The notes beneath the pieces were generated by a model that saw only the letters and a list, made by a program, of their open reading frames with translations, searched no databases and had not been told where the DNA came from. Position numbers and translations under genes: made by a program. A DNA stretch of 51,345 nucleotides from positions 1 to 51,345 of IMG/VR virus record IMGVR_UViG_3300010392_000254. One strand, given 5' to 3'. Within the stretch, counting starts at the first letter, position 1. Each line of letters opens with the position of its first letter. The DNA comes from a virus. Shown piece after piece: positions 1-6,702 of this stretch.

Positions 1-127
1 CTCTTAAAGGATGGAACCCTTCAGTTATCTCTCTTTCCCAAGGATCCAAGAGTGCTGTAAAAGAAATCTCTTCTAACTTTGAATTCGTGGATTCCTTTGA
101 AAAAATAGTACTTTGCTTTGATATGGA
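1..127. repeat. Terminal direct repeat, left copy (127 bp)
   Basis: These 127 bases are identical to 51219-51345. The repeat lies inside the primase-helicase gene, which reads in frame across the join. The most likely meaning is that the sequence is a circular assembly with a k-mer-sized overlap, giving a unit genome of 51218 bp. A true packaged terminal redundancy is possible but less likely inside a coding region. Confidence 0.95.
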
Positions 128-1154
128 TACTCCAGGACAAGAGGCAGTATTAGAAGCATGTAAATTGTTATCAGGAAAGGCCTTCATAGCCTCTCTAAGC
201 GAGAAAGATGCTAATGCAATGGTAATGTCAGGGAAAGAAGAAGAGCTCTTCTGGGCTGTCATGAAGCGTTGTAAGCAGTATATGCCAGATGGCATAGTCA
301 ATGGAGCTGACACATGGGAAAGATACCAAGAAAGAAAGACACGTAAGTGTTACTCCTACCCTTCCGAATGGGAAGAACTTAACCACAAAACATATGGTGT
401 ACGACTAGGTACTGTCGTTACCATCACTTCTGGCACGGGCATGGGCAAGACCCAATTCCTCCGTGAACTCAAAAACCATTACTTTCAAACAACTGATTTT
501 AAATTAGCCGATATAGCTCTAGAAGAGGATGTAGGTGATACCGTTAGTGGTATGATGTCTCTATATCTTAACAAAAGAATTGAACTTCCTGACGTAGAAG
601 TGTCTGAAGAAGAAGAGAGGAAAGCTCATGACTATTATTTCGGTTCTAGAAGATTTAGCTTTTACGATCACTTTGGGGGCATGGATGACAATAACCTGTT
701 TAGCAAGATTCGTTTCTTCGCCGCCACTGGTCATAAGTTTATTTTCCTTGATCATCTTAGTATTGTAGTTAGTGAATATGCAGATCAAGGTGATGAACGT
801 AAACGTATAGATGCTATCATGACTAAGTTAGCAAAGCTAGCAAAGGAGTTAGAAGTTGTCATATTCTTGGTGGTCCATCTTAAAAAAGCTCCACAGGGAC
901 AATCTTTCGAACAAGGATTTATCCCTAGTCTTGATGATCTTAGAGGAAGCGGATCTCTTAAACAGCTCTCTTGGGACGTCATCGCACTCTCACGAAATCA
1001 ACAACACCCGAGCGAATTCTGTGCAAATACAACAAGAGTTACGGTCCTTAAATGCAGGTTTACAGGTAGAACAGGGGAAGCTGATTACTTACATTTTAGC
1101 GACTCTACAGGAAGAATGAAGAAAGTAGATAAACCTATGGGGTATGAAACATGA
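1..1154 (+). CDS. T7 gp4-like primase-helicase, C-terminal part (5' end lies at 50606-51218)
   Basis: Couples primer synthesis to replicative unwinding at the phage fork. Joining 50606-51218 to 1-1154 gives one 588-residue frame. This part holds the TOPRIM DxD (D245, D247 of the joined protein, in CFDMD), then a RecA-type helicase domain: Walker A GTGMGKT (residues 349-355), Walker B FIFLDHLS and a later DLRGSGSLKQ motif typical of T7-type hexameric helicases. T7 gp4 is 566 residues, so the length fits. The gene ends in an ATGA overlap with the next one and heads the replication module (polymerase, exonuclease, endonuclease I downstream). The break is only where the sequence was opened; nothing suggests a pseudogene. 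Confidence 0.95.
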   Translation, partial: LKGWNPSVISLSQGSKSAVKEISSNFEFVDSFEKIVLCFDMDTPGQEAVLEACKLLSGKAFIASLSEKDANAMVMSGKEEELFWAVMKRCKQYMPDGIVNGADTWERYQERKTRKCYSYPSEWEELNHKTYGVRLGTVVTITSGTGMGKTQFLRELKNHYFQTTDFKLADIALEEDVGDTVSGMMSLYLNKRIELPDVEVSEEEERKAHDYYFGSRRFSFYDHFGGMDDNNLFSKIRFFAATGHKFIFLDHLSIVVSEYADQGDERKRIDAIMTKLAKLAKELEVVIFLVVHLKKAPQGQSFEQGFIPSLDDLRGSGSLKQLSWDVIALSRNQQHPSEFCANTTRVTVLKCRFTGRTGEADYLHFSDSTGRMKKVDKPMGYET

Positions 1155-1348
1155 TCGACATAGATATCTCAGATACAGAACTACAAGAAAAAATAGCCTA
1201 CAGTTCAGGAAAGGCAGCAGCTATAAACAATATAGATAAGTGGGCATATCCTGAAGATTATGGCAGAAAACAAAACTTAATACAAAGCTGGTTTATGGGG
1301 TGGGAATATGGGAAATGGAATCTTACCGTGGGGAACGGATCACATTGA
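1151..1348 (+). CDS. Hypothetical protein, 65 aa
   Basis: Small protein of unknown function. Its ATG overlaps the primase-helicase stop (ATGA), which points to translational coupling and supports the start. The sequence is Trp- and Tyr-rich toward the C-terminus (SWFMGWEYGKW) with an acidic N-terminus; no catalytic motif or membrane segment is visible. It sits between helicase and polymerase, where T7-like phages often carry small accessory genes. I do not recognise the family. Confidence 0.7.
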   Translation: MIDIDISDTELQEKIAYSSGKAAAINNIDKWAYPEDYGRKQNLIQSWFMGWEYGKWNLTVGNGSH

Positions 1349-1559
1349 TAAAGATATTGGAGAAACCTATGCATCTTTATATGGAGAAGCATACGTAGCA
1401 AAAGACTATAAGGAAGCTAACTATTGGTTTAAGAGATTGTGGGACTATGGGATAACAATAGTTACAAGCCTTACTGAAGACGGACAGATAGTGATTAGAC
1501 CCTACACGAGGAGAGCACATGAAAGTTACCTTCGATCTCGAGGCAAATGGTCTTCTTGA
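1308..1559 (+). CDS. Hypothetical protein, 83 aa
   Basis: Short open frame overlapping the previous gene by 41 bases and the DNA polymerase start by 41 bases. A purine-rich stretch (GGGGTGGGAA) just upstream of the ATG can serve as ribosome binding site. The middle (YKEANYWFKRLWDYGI) looks helical and amphipathic. The double overlap makes it less certain than its neighbours, but without it the space between 1348 and 1519 would be empty in a tightly packed operon. Function unknown. Confidence 0.55.
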   Translation: MGNGILPWGTDHIDKDIGETYASLYGEAYVAKDYKEANYWFKRLWDYGITIVTSLTEDGQIVIRPYTRRAHESYLRSRGKWSS

Positions 1560-3417
1560 TACAGTCACACAGATGTGGATAGCTGTTCTACAGCCAGAAG
1601 GTGGCGAACGTTTAACCTTCACCTTTCACAATAACTTCAAAGGCCTATTCAAGGCACTAGATGACGCTACGGTCCTCGTAGGTCATAACATAATCGGATA
1701 CGATTTACCTTTATTAGAAAAATTATTTAATTGGAGACCAAAAGATGATGTCGAAATTGTGGACACACTTATCATGTCTCGCCTCCTCAATCCTGATAGG
1801 AAGCGCCCTGTTGGCTACCCTGGCTCTAGTGGTCCCCACTCTCTTGATTGTTGGGGTTATCGCGTGGGCAGGTATAAACCTTCACACGAAGAATGGCATG
1901 AGTATTCATCAGATATGCTACACAGATGTAGAGAAGACGTCGCGATCAATGTGCTATGTCATGACGCCTTACTCGAAGAATGGGGCGATCATCCTTGGGA
2001 CAGAGCATATCAGATAGAAACAGAAATAGCGAAGATAATAACTAAACAAGAACTAGACGGAGTACCTTTTGATAAACTTAAAGCAACTAAAGGACTTATT
2101 GATCTCACCTTGGAAGCTAATCTCTTGGAAGTGGAAATACTCCAAGACATGCCTCTTGTACCTTTACCTGAGAGTAAGGTGGTCTACTGCCCTAAGAAAC
2201 CTTATAAGAACGATGGGACGTACTCTGCAACGCTTATTCGGAAATGTGGATGGAAGCTTATTAGTGACCCCACATGGAGACCTGTTGCAGAAGAGCCGGT
2301 AGTAACTATGGCTCCTATGGATCTAGGTAATGCTAAGCAAGTCTCCGATTACCTTCTTTCTAAAGGGTGGCAACCTACAGAGTGGAACTTCAAGAAGGTT
2401 ACAGAGAAAGAGTCTAATGATCCTGAATCTCCATACTATGGACAGCAACCTAAGAAGGCAGCTAGAGATGAATATGGAGATGTCATTAGAACGTCCCCTA
2501 AGCTCACTGAAGACTCGTTTAATGAAGACCTTGGAGGTATAGCAGGGTTAATCATGAAACGCCGTACAAGGCTCCACAGACGCAATACGATCAAAGGTTG
2601 GTTAACATCTGTGAGACCTGATGGTAGGTTAGGAGCTGGTGCTAATAGCTTAGGAACTAATACTAGACGTATGACACATAGATGTGTGGTTAATGTTCCT
2701 AAGCCTAAGGACAAGATCTTCTATGGTAAAGAAATGAGATCTATGTTCTATTCAGATAATCCTGACTACGACTTTGTAGGTTATGATGCATCTGGTTTGG
2801 AAGCTAGAATGGAAGCTCATTACACATATAAGTATGACAATGGGGCATATGCAAAAGAAGTTCTTGAAGGTGATATACATACTAAGAATATGATTGCTTT
2901 TGGGATTGATGATAGAGACTTAGCAAAGAATGGTAAATATGCAATCACTTACGGATGTTCAAAGACAAAACTTGCAAGCACCTTACACCTCCCTGAGTCA
3001 GAGAGTACAGAACTCTTTGAATCCTTCTGGTCTGCCAATGAGTCCTTGGCAAGCTTTAGAGATGATTGTAAGCGTGAATGGAACAGTAACGGCGGGTGGG
3101 TATCTTCCATTGACGGAGGAAGAATTAATATCAGAAGCCAGCACTCAATTGTCAACGCTAAGTTCCAGTCAGCTGGATCAATTGTATGCAAACTAGGTGC
3201 CATTATTTTAGACAAAGCTGTAAAGAAAGCAGGGTTAGATTGCTGGAAAGCAATAGATATGCACGATGAGGGTCAGTATATCTGCCACAAGAACCATACT
3301 AAAAAACTTATGGAACTTATGGAAGATTGTATTGTCCAAGCAGGTATACAATTAAACTTAAATGTATCATTAGCAGCAGAGGCTCAGTATGGACGTAATT
3401 GGTCAGAAACGCACTAA
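1519..3417 (+). CDS. Family A DNA polymerase with 3'-5' exonuclease domain (T7 gp5-like)
   Basis: Replicative polymerase of the phage. The N-terminus carries the DnaQ-type proofreading motifs: Exo I D6/E8 (FDLEANG), Exo II D62 (GHNIIGYD) and Exo III D140 (HRCREDV). The polymerase motifs follow: A with D423 (VGYDASGLEAR), B with R466-K470-Y474 (RDLAKNGKYAITYG) and C with H582-D583-E584 (MHDEGQ). Tyr at the position equivalent to T7 Y526 suggests T7-like low discrimination against dideoxynucleotides. At 632 residues it is shorter than T7 polymerase (704). The Exo III tyrosine, normally four residues before the Asp, appears to be Arg136. The start has a GAGGAGAG site upstream. Whether host thioredoxin is used cannot be judged. 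Confidence 0.96.
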   Translation: MKVTFDLEANGLLDTVTQMWIAVLQPEGGERLTFTFHNNFKGLFKALDDATVLVGHNIIGYDLPLLEKLFNWRPKDDVEIVDTLIMSRLLNPDRKRPVGYPGSSGPHSLDCWGYRVGRYKPSHEEWHEYSSDMLHRCREDVAINVLCHDALLEEWGDHPWDRAYQIETEIAKIITKQELDGVPFDKLKATKGLIDLTLEANLLEVEILQDMPLVPLPESKVVYCPKKPYKNDGTYSATLIRKCGWKLISDPTWRPVAEEPVVTMAPMDLGNAKQVSDYLLSKGWQPTEWNFKKVTEKESNDPESPYYGQQPKKAARDEYGDVIRTSPKLTEDSFNEDLGGIAGLIMKRRTRLHRRNTIKGWLTSVRPDGRLGAGANSLGTNTRRMTHRCVVNVPKPKDKIFYGKEMRSMFYSDNPDYDFVGYDASGLEARMEAHYTYKYDNGAYAKEVLEGDIHTKNMIAFGIDDRDLAKNGKYAITYGCSKTKLASTLHLPESESTELFESFWSANESLASFRDDCKREWNSNGGWVSSIDGGRINIRSQHSIVNAKFQSAGSIVCKLGAIILDKAVKKAGLDCWKAIDMHDEGQYICHKNHTKKLMELMEDCIVQAGIQLNLNVSLAAEAQYGRNWSETH

Positions 3418-3658
3418 CTTAACACAAGAAGAATCAGCAGTATGGGCAGTAGGTACTGACTATGTTCTATCAGACAATAGTTCTCAAAATGTTAAAAGCT
3501 TCTCTATCGAAAACTATATAGAGAAACCTGTAATCCATCTAGATGTTCTTGGATCTTTCGGAGCTACACTGACAAAAGAAGATCTCAAGTCTATGTTAGA
3601 AGAGCTTATAGAAAAGGAACTAGAAATAGCCCCTTTCGCAAATTTAAGAGGAAAATAA
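3389..3658 (+). CDS. Hypothetical protein, 89 aa
   Basis: Begins 29 bases inside the polymerase gene, after a GCAGAGGCT purine stretch, and ends one base before the next gene, so it is probably translationally coupled. The C-terminal half (TKEDLKSMLEELIEKELE) is a charged amphipathic helix, perhaps an oligomerisation segment. No recognisable domain. Placement between DNA polymerase and the SSB-like gene suggests a replication accessory role, but that is inference. Confidence 0.65.
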   Translation: MDVIGQKRTNLTQEESAVWAVGTDYVLSDNSSQNVKSFSIENYIEKPVIHLDVLGSFGATLTKEDLKSMLEELIEKELEIAPFANLRGK

Positions 3659-3659
3659 A

Positions 3660-4265
3660 ATGCCATTAGGATCACAAGGTAGAAATAACTCAGTAAGAGA
3701 AATACGTAAGCAGCCAAACGACGCCATGCATAAATCACGTCTAGTAGGTGTAATTGACTTAGGTCATCAACCACCATTTGAAGCCAGAGGTAAGATGGTA
3801 GAGAGTTCTTATAAATATGAATTTATCTATGAACTATTGAATTTACCTGATGACTACTATGAGGAAGGAAGACCGTTCTGGCAGTCTGAGGAAGTTAAGG
3901 ATAAGTGGTACAAGTCAGATAAGGCTGGACTATCAGATTCTAAGCTTACTTCGAGAGTTGAAGTACTAGAAGCTTATGAGAATGTAGATAGTAATGAAGG
4001 TCAGAACTTTGAAGTGTTAATAGGACAAGCATGTGCTGTTAAGACTAAGGTAGATGCTAAAGGTTACGCTAAGATTATAGATGTAACTGAATTACTTCCT
4101 GGAACTGAAGTGCCAGAATTAATGAACCCACCACTAGTATTTGACTGGTCAGATCCTGATAAAGAAACTTGGGATAGACTCAGCCCACTTACTAAAAAGA
4201 AAATACAGCAAGCTCTAGACTATGATGAGAAGCTTAAAGACTGGGTTGATAGTCTGGAGGAATAA
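3660..4265 (+). CDS. Putative single-stranded DNA-binding protein-like, 201 aa
   Basis: The body (VGVIDLGHQPPFEARGK, then KYEFIYELLNLP) has the pattern I associate with phage SSB-like proteins encoded beside T7-type polymerases: a short conserved beta segment followed by a conserved E-L-P-D stretch. The C-terminus is strongly acidic (DEKLKDWVDSLEE), as is usual for SSB and T7 gp2.5-type tails that recruit replication partners. It follows the polymerase and precedes the exonuclease, the right neighbourhood for an SSB, and no other gene here is a better candidate. Assignment rests on pattern and context only. Confidence 0.55.
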   Translation: MPLGSQGRNNSVREIRKQPNDAMHKSRLVGVIDLGHQPPFEARGKMVESSYKYEFIYELLNLPDDYYEEGRPFWQSEEVKDKWYKSDKAGLSDSKLTSRVEVLEAYENVDSNEGQNFEVLIGQACAVKTKVDAKGYAKIIDVTELLPGTEVPELMNPPLVFDWSDPDKETWDRLSPLTKKKIQQALDYDEKLKDWVDSLEE

Positions 4266-4266
4266 T

Positions 4267-4368
4267 ATGTGTAATAAATACATATGTGATAACTGTGGAC
4301 GCCAATGTCATGTAGTTATAGACACTGGACAAGAACTTCTATGTATAAGGTGTGCTTCGGGTGGATAA
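4267..4368 (+). CDS. 33-residue zinc-ribbon miniprotein
   Basis: A very short gene with a strong GGAGG site 6 bases before the ATG, one base after the preceding stop. It encodes 33 residues with two CxxC knuckles (CDNCGRQC near residue 7, CIRC near residue 26), the minimal pattern of a zinc ribbon. It overlaps the next gene and is the first of three consecutive Cys-rich small proteins. Function unknown; nucleic-acid or protein binding is plausible. Confidence 0.7.
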   Translation: MCNKYICDNCGRQCHVVIDTGQELLCIRCASGG

Positions 4369-4558
4369 AATAATAACTCAAACAGTTAGAGATTCTGATA
4401 GATGTGAGAACTGCCAGTTCAGTAAAGAGAAGCCTGTTGTAGAGGCTAATGATACTGGACTGGAGTGTTATCTTGATCCTACTAGACCTTTAAGACGTAA
4501 GCTTACAGAGATCTGTAACATCTATAGAAGAGATAGGCTAGATTGGGAGAATGATTGA
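4361..4558 (+). CDS. Cys-rich small protein, 65 aa (paralogue of the next gene)
   Basis: I chose GTG at 4361 because AAGG at 4347-4350 lies 10 bases upstream; a GTG at 4352 is too close to it. Four cysteines are arranged CENC, then one Cys in LECYLD and one in EICNIYRRD. The gene downstream has the same plan, so the pair looks like a tandem duplication. Such C-x2-C-xn-C-xn-C proteins usually bind zinc or an iron-sulfur cluster. The stop overlaps the next start. Confidence 0.65.
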   Translation: MDKIITQTVRDSDRCENCQFSKEKPVVEANDTGLECYLDPTRPLRRKLTEICNIYRRDRLDWEND

Positions 4559-4758
4559 TGAGTAGTGAAAACCTTATAGAAAAACTTATAGAAGGATTAC
4601 ATCTTAGGAAATGTGACAGTTGCAGAGATTGTAAGTTTTCAAGTGTTTCTTCTGTTACGGATGAAAAAAGGTACACTTGTAGACTTGTTTCTAGTAGGTA
4701 CTTTGATGTTAAAGAGGATGACGTCTGTTCGGCTTATAGATATCGTGGAGATGATTAA
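4558..4758 (+). CDS. Cys-rich small protein, 66 aa (paralogue of the previous gene)
   Basis: The ATG shares one base with the upstream stop (TGATG), with GGGAGA 7 bases before it. The Cys pattern C-x2-C-x2-C (CDSCRDC) is followed by a Cys in YTCRLV and one in DVCSAYRYR. The ending C-x2-Y-R matches that of the upstream gene (CNIYRR), as does the spacing of the CxxC knuckle, so I read them as duplicates. A metal-binding fold is likely; the role is unknown. The stop overlaps the exonuclease start by one base. Confidence 0.7.
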   Translation: MSSENLIEKLIEGLHLRKCDSCRDCKFSSVSSVTDEKRYTCRLVSSRYFDVKEDDVCSAYRYRGDD

Positions 4759-5597
4759 TGCATGCTCTAATAGATTGTGACCTATTCTGTTATGAAATGG
4801 CACATGGGAGAGATGAAAATGACAAACCTCTTAGTTGGCCCTTGGTTAAAGCAAGAGTTGATAACAGAATTGAACAGATCTTATCAGCAGTTGACGCAGA
4901 TAGCTGGGAAGGATTTCTCACTGACTCTGGATCTAACTTTAGACTATCAGAAGCCACTATCAAGCCTTACAAAGGAAACAGGTCCTCTCCTAAGCCATTC
5001 CATTACCATAACATAAAGATGTATCTCGAAGGTATGCCTGAGATTACATTAGTGGAAGGTATGGAAGCTGACGACATGCTAGCTATTAAGCAGATGGAAA
5101 GACATAGTAAAGATGATTATTCCACTGTTATATGTACTAGAGATAAAGATCTTAAGATGGTTCCTGGAAACCACTATTGTTGGGGTAGTGGTAACCAGTC
5201 TGAAGTTCCTTTGTGGTTCCAATCAGAGAATGGTGGTTGGAAGTGGTTCTTCACACAGCTCCTTACAGGGGACTCTACAGACAATATACCAGGACTCTAT
5301 GGGGTAGGTCAAGTTAAAGCTGAAAAGCTCTTACAGCCTCCCACAGAGCCTCTAGAGATGTATATAGTATGTAAGAACTACTACATGAGATACTTTGGTA
5401 GTTACTGGATGAAATTCATGGATGAGAACGCTAGACTTCTATGGATGAAGAGAACTCTTGAAGATGATATCAGAGAGAGATTCAGGTTCTTTGATAAGAA
5501 GATAGAGATCATAGATTGTTCTAAACAAGATCCACTGAAAGCTTTCTTAGAATGGAAGAGAATGAAATATGAGAAGGAAACACAAGTCGACGTATAG
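4758..5597 (+). CDS. 5'-3' exonuclease (T7 gp6-like, FEN/PIN fold)
   Basis: Removes RNA primers and degrades DNA from 5' ends during replication and recombination. The 279-residue protein begins with the acidic ALIDCDLF strand, has EGMEADDML and CTRDKDLKMV (metal-binding Asp residues of the PIN-like domain) and the helix-three-turn-helix signature GDSTDNIPGLYGVG near residue 170. T7 gp6 is about 300 residues, so it is full length. It starts at a one-base overlap with the preceding stop and overlaps the endonuclease gene by 29 bases. Confidence 0.93.
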   Translation: MHALIDCDLFCYEMAHGRDENDKPLSWPLVKARVDNRIEQILSAVDADSWEGFLTDSGSNFRLSEATIKPYKGNRSSPKPFHYHNIKMYLEGMPEITLVEGMEADDMLAIKQMERHSKDDYSTVICTRDKDLKMVPGNHYCWGSGNQSEVPLWFQSENGGWKWFFTQLLTGDSTDNIPGLYGVGQVKAEKLLQPPTEPLEMYIVCKNYYMRYFGSYWMKFMDENARLLWMKRTLEDDIRERFRFFDKKIEIIDCSKQDPLKAFLEWKRMKYEKETQVDV

Positions 5598-5991
5598 ATC
5601 TGGATTAGAAGATAGGACAGCGGAACTATTAACTAAACGTGGTGTCAAATTTAAATACGAGCCTAAAGATGGCGTCATAACTTATAATGTTCCAGCTAAG
5701 ACTTGCAAGTACACTCCAGACTTCTATGTTACTACTAAGACTGGTAAAACAATAATCATTGAAACTAAAGGTATATGGGATCGTGAAGATAGAGTTAAGC
5801 ACTTACTTATCAAACAGCAAGCCCCGCATCTCGACATCCGTTTCGTTTTCTCGTCCAGTAGGTCAAGAATTAGAAAAGGAAGTAAGACAACTTACCGAGA
5901 CATTTGCGAAGGACGTGGAAGAGGCCCTTTTAAAGGGGTCGTATGGCGGTACGCAGACAAGACAATTCCGGAGGATTGGTTAGATGAGTAA
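5569..5991 (+). CDS. Endonuclease I, Holliday junction resolvase (T7 gp3-like)
   Basis: Resolves branched DNA before packaging. The 140-residue protein keeps the T7 endonuclease I active-site layout: E14 in SGLE, D51 in YTPDF, and E65 and K67 in IETKG, close to T7 E20, D55, E65, K67. The C-terminus (GVVWRYADKTIPEDWLDE) also fits the family. The gene begins inside the exonuclease gene and ends inside the next, in a densely overlapping replication operon. Confidence 0.94.
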   Translation: MRRKHKSTYRSGLEDRTAELLTKRGVKFKYEPKDGVITYNVPAKTCKYTPDFYVTTKTGKTIIIETKGIWDREDRVKHLLIKQQAPHLDIRFVFSSSRSRIRKGSKTTYRDICEGRGRGPFKGVVWRYADKTIPEDWLDE

Positions 5992-6274
5992 CTCTAAAGA
6001 TTTGGAAAAAGATCAGGCTACGGATAAGCTTGATGAAATTAAGGAAAAGTATAAGGATATATTCACAGAAGAGGTAATTCATGATTACCTTGTCAAGTTC
6101 TTCGATTTAGCTGAAGAAGGAAAAGCAGAGGAGGCTGTCGAGTTAACTAAGGAAGTCTTCAAGGACAGGGAAGATGCTTGTCATCTAGTAAAGCCTTATA
6201 TACAGGAAGAGCTATTAAGACGAGTTAAGCTAAGAGAAGAGAAAACTAAACCAACTATTATTACGGAGACATAA
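5984..6274 (+). CDS. Hypothetical acidic protein, 96 aa
   Basis: Overlaps the end of the endonuclease gene by 8 bases. The sequence is almost all charged helix (DKLDEIKEKYKDIFTEE and AEEGKAEEAVELTKEVF) and ends in a basic-acidic segment; no Cys cluster, membrane segment or enzyme motif is visible. Such small helical proteins near T7-like nucleases can be partners of replication or host proteins, but nothing here decides it. Confidence 0.75.
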   Translation: MSNSKDLEKDQATDKLDEIKEKYKDIFTEEVIHDYLVKFFDLAEEGKAEEAVELTKEVFKDREDACHLVKPYIQEELLRRVKLREEKTKPTIITET

Positions 6275-6275
6275 A

Positions 6276-6419
6276 ATGTCAGAAGTTACAGTAGAAGTAA
6301 TCGTAGCAGCAATCGCAGAGCATGGCATGGAAGAAGCCACTAAGTTGTATGGTGAACATGAATTGTTCTCATCTGCAGTTGAAGCAGCTCAAGGTACAGA
6401 AGCTCCAGTAGAAGCTTAA
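6276..6419 (+). CDS. Hypothetical small protein, 47 aa
   Basis: Last gene of the rightward arm. ACGGAG lies 8 bases before the ATG, which is one base after the preceding stop. The 47 residues form an Ala/Glu-rich helix (VIVAAIAEHGMEEATKLYG) with an acidic tail ending PVEA. It resembles short, highly expressed structural or decoration peptides in composition only. Function unknown. Confidence 0.65.
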   Translation: MSEVTVEVIVAAIAEHGMEEATKLYGEHELFSSAVEAAQGTEAPVEA

Positions 6420-6645
6420 TATTGGTATGAAACGGGAGTCAGGTTTGATCACTGACTATACCAAAACCACCTCTTCGGAGTTACCATGCCAAGACAGGTT
6501 ATAAAGCGTGCCCGATTTAGGTTATCATGCCTTCAGATGACAGCTGGAAAGATGGTCACTAGTGAAGGGGTGTAAACCTTCAAAAAGGTTAGCAGGACCT
6601 GGGGGTCTACATGAGAGGACCTCCGAATACTGCATTAATAGATAC
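6420..6645 (+). ncRNA. Structured non-coding stretch, candidate RNA
   Basis: No gene fits in these 226 bases. Several helices can be drawn: GGTAT (6424-6428) with ATACC (6458-6462) enclosing GTCAG (6438-6442) with CTGAC (6452-6456); a CTC-TTCG-GAG mini-hairpin just after; and repeated GGACCT/AGGTCC-type segments near 6595-6622. It is followed directly by a strong terminator, so it would form the 3' end of the rightward transcript: either a separate stable RNA or a structured 3' untranslated region. Confidence 0.45.
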
Positions 6646-6685
6646 AAAAAAGGGGAACTCCATCACTGGGGCTCCCCTTTCTTTC
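6646..6685. terminator. Bidirectional Rho-independent terminator between converging arms
   Basis: AAAGGGGA (6649-6656) pairs with TCCCCTTT (6673-6680), extended inward by CTCC (6658-6661) with GGGG (6668-6671). A T-rich tail follows on the + strand, and the A-run at 6646-6651 gives a U-tract on the - strand. It can therefore stop both the rightward early/replication transcript and the leftward late transcript. Confidence 0.85.
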
Positions 6686-6702
6686 GTCTATAGGAAATAT
6701 TT

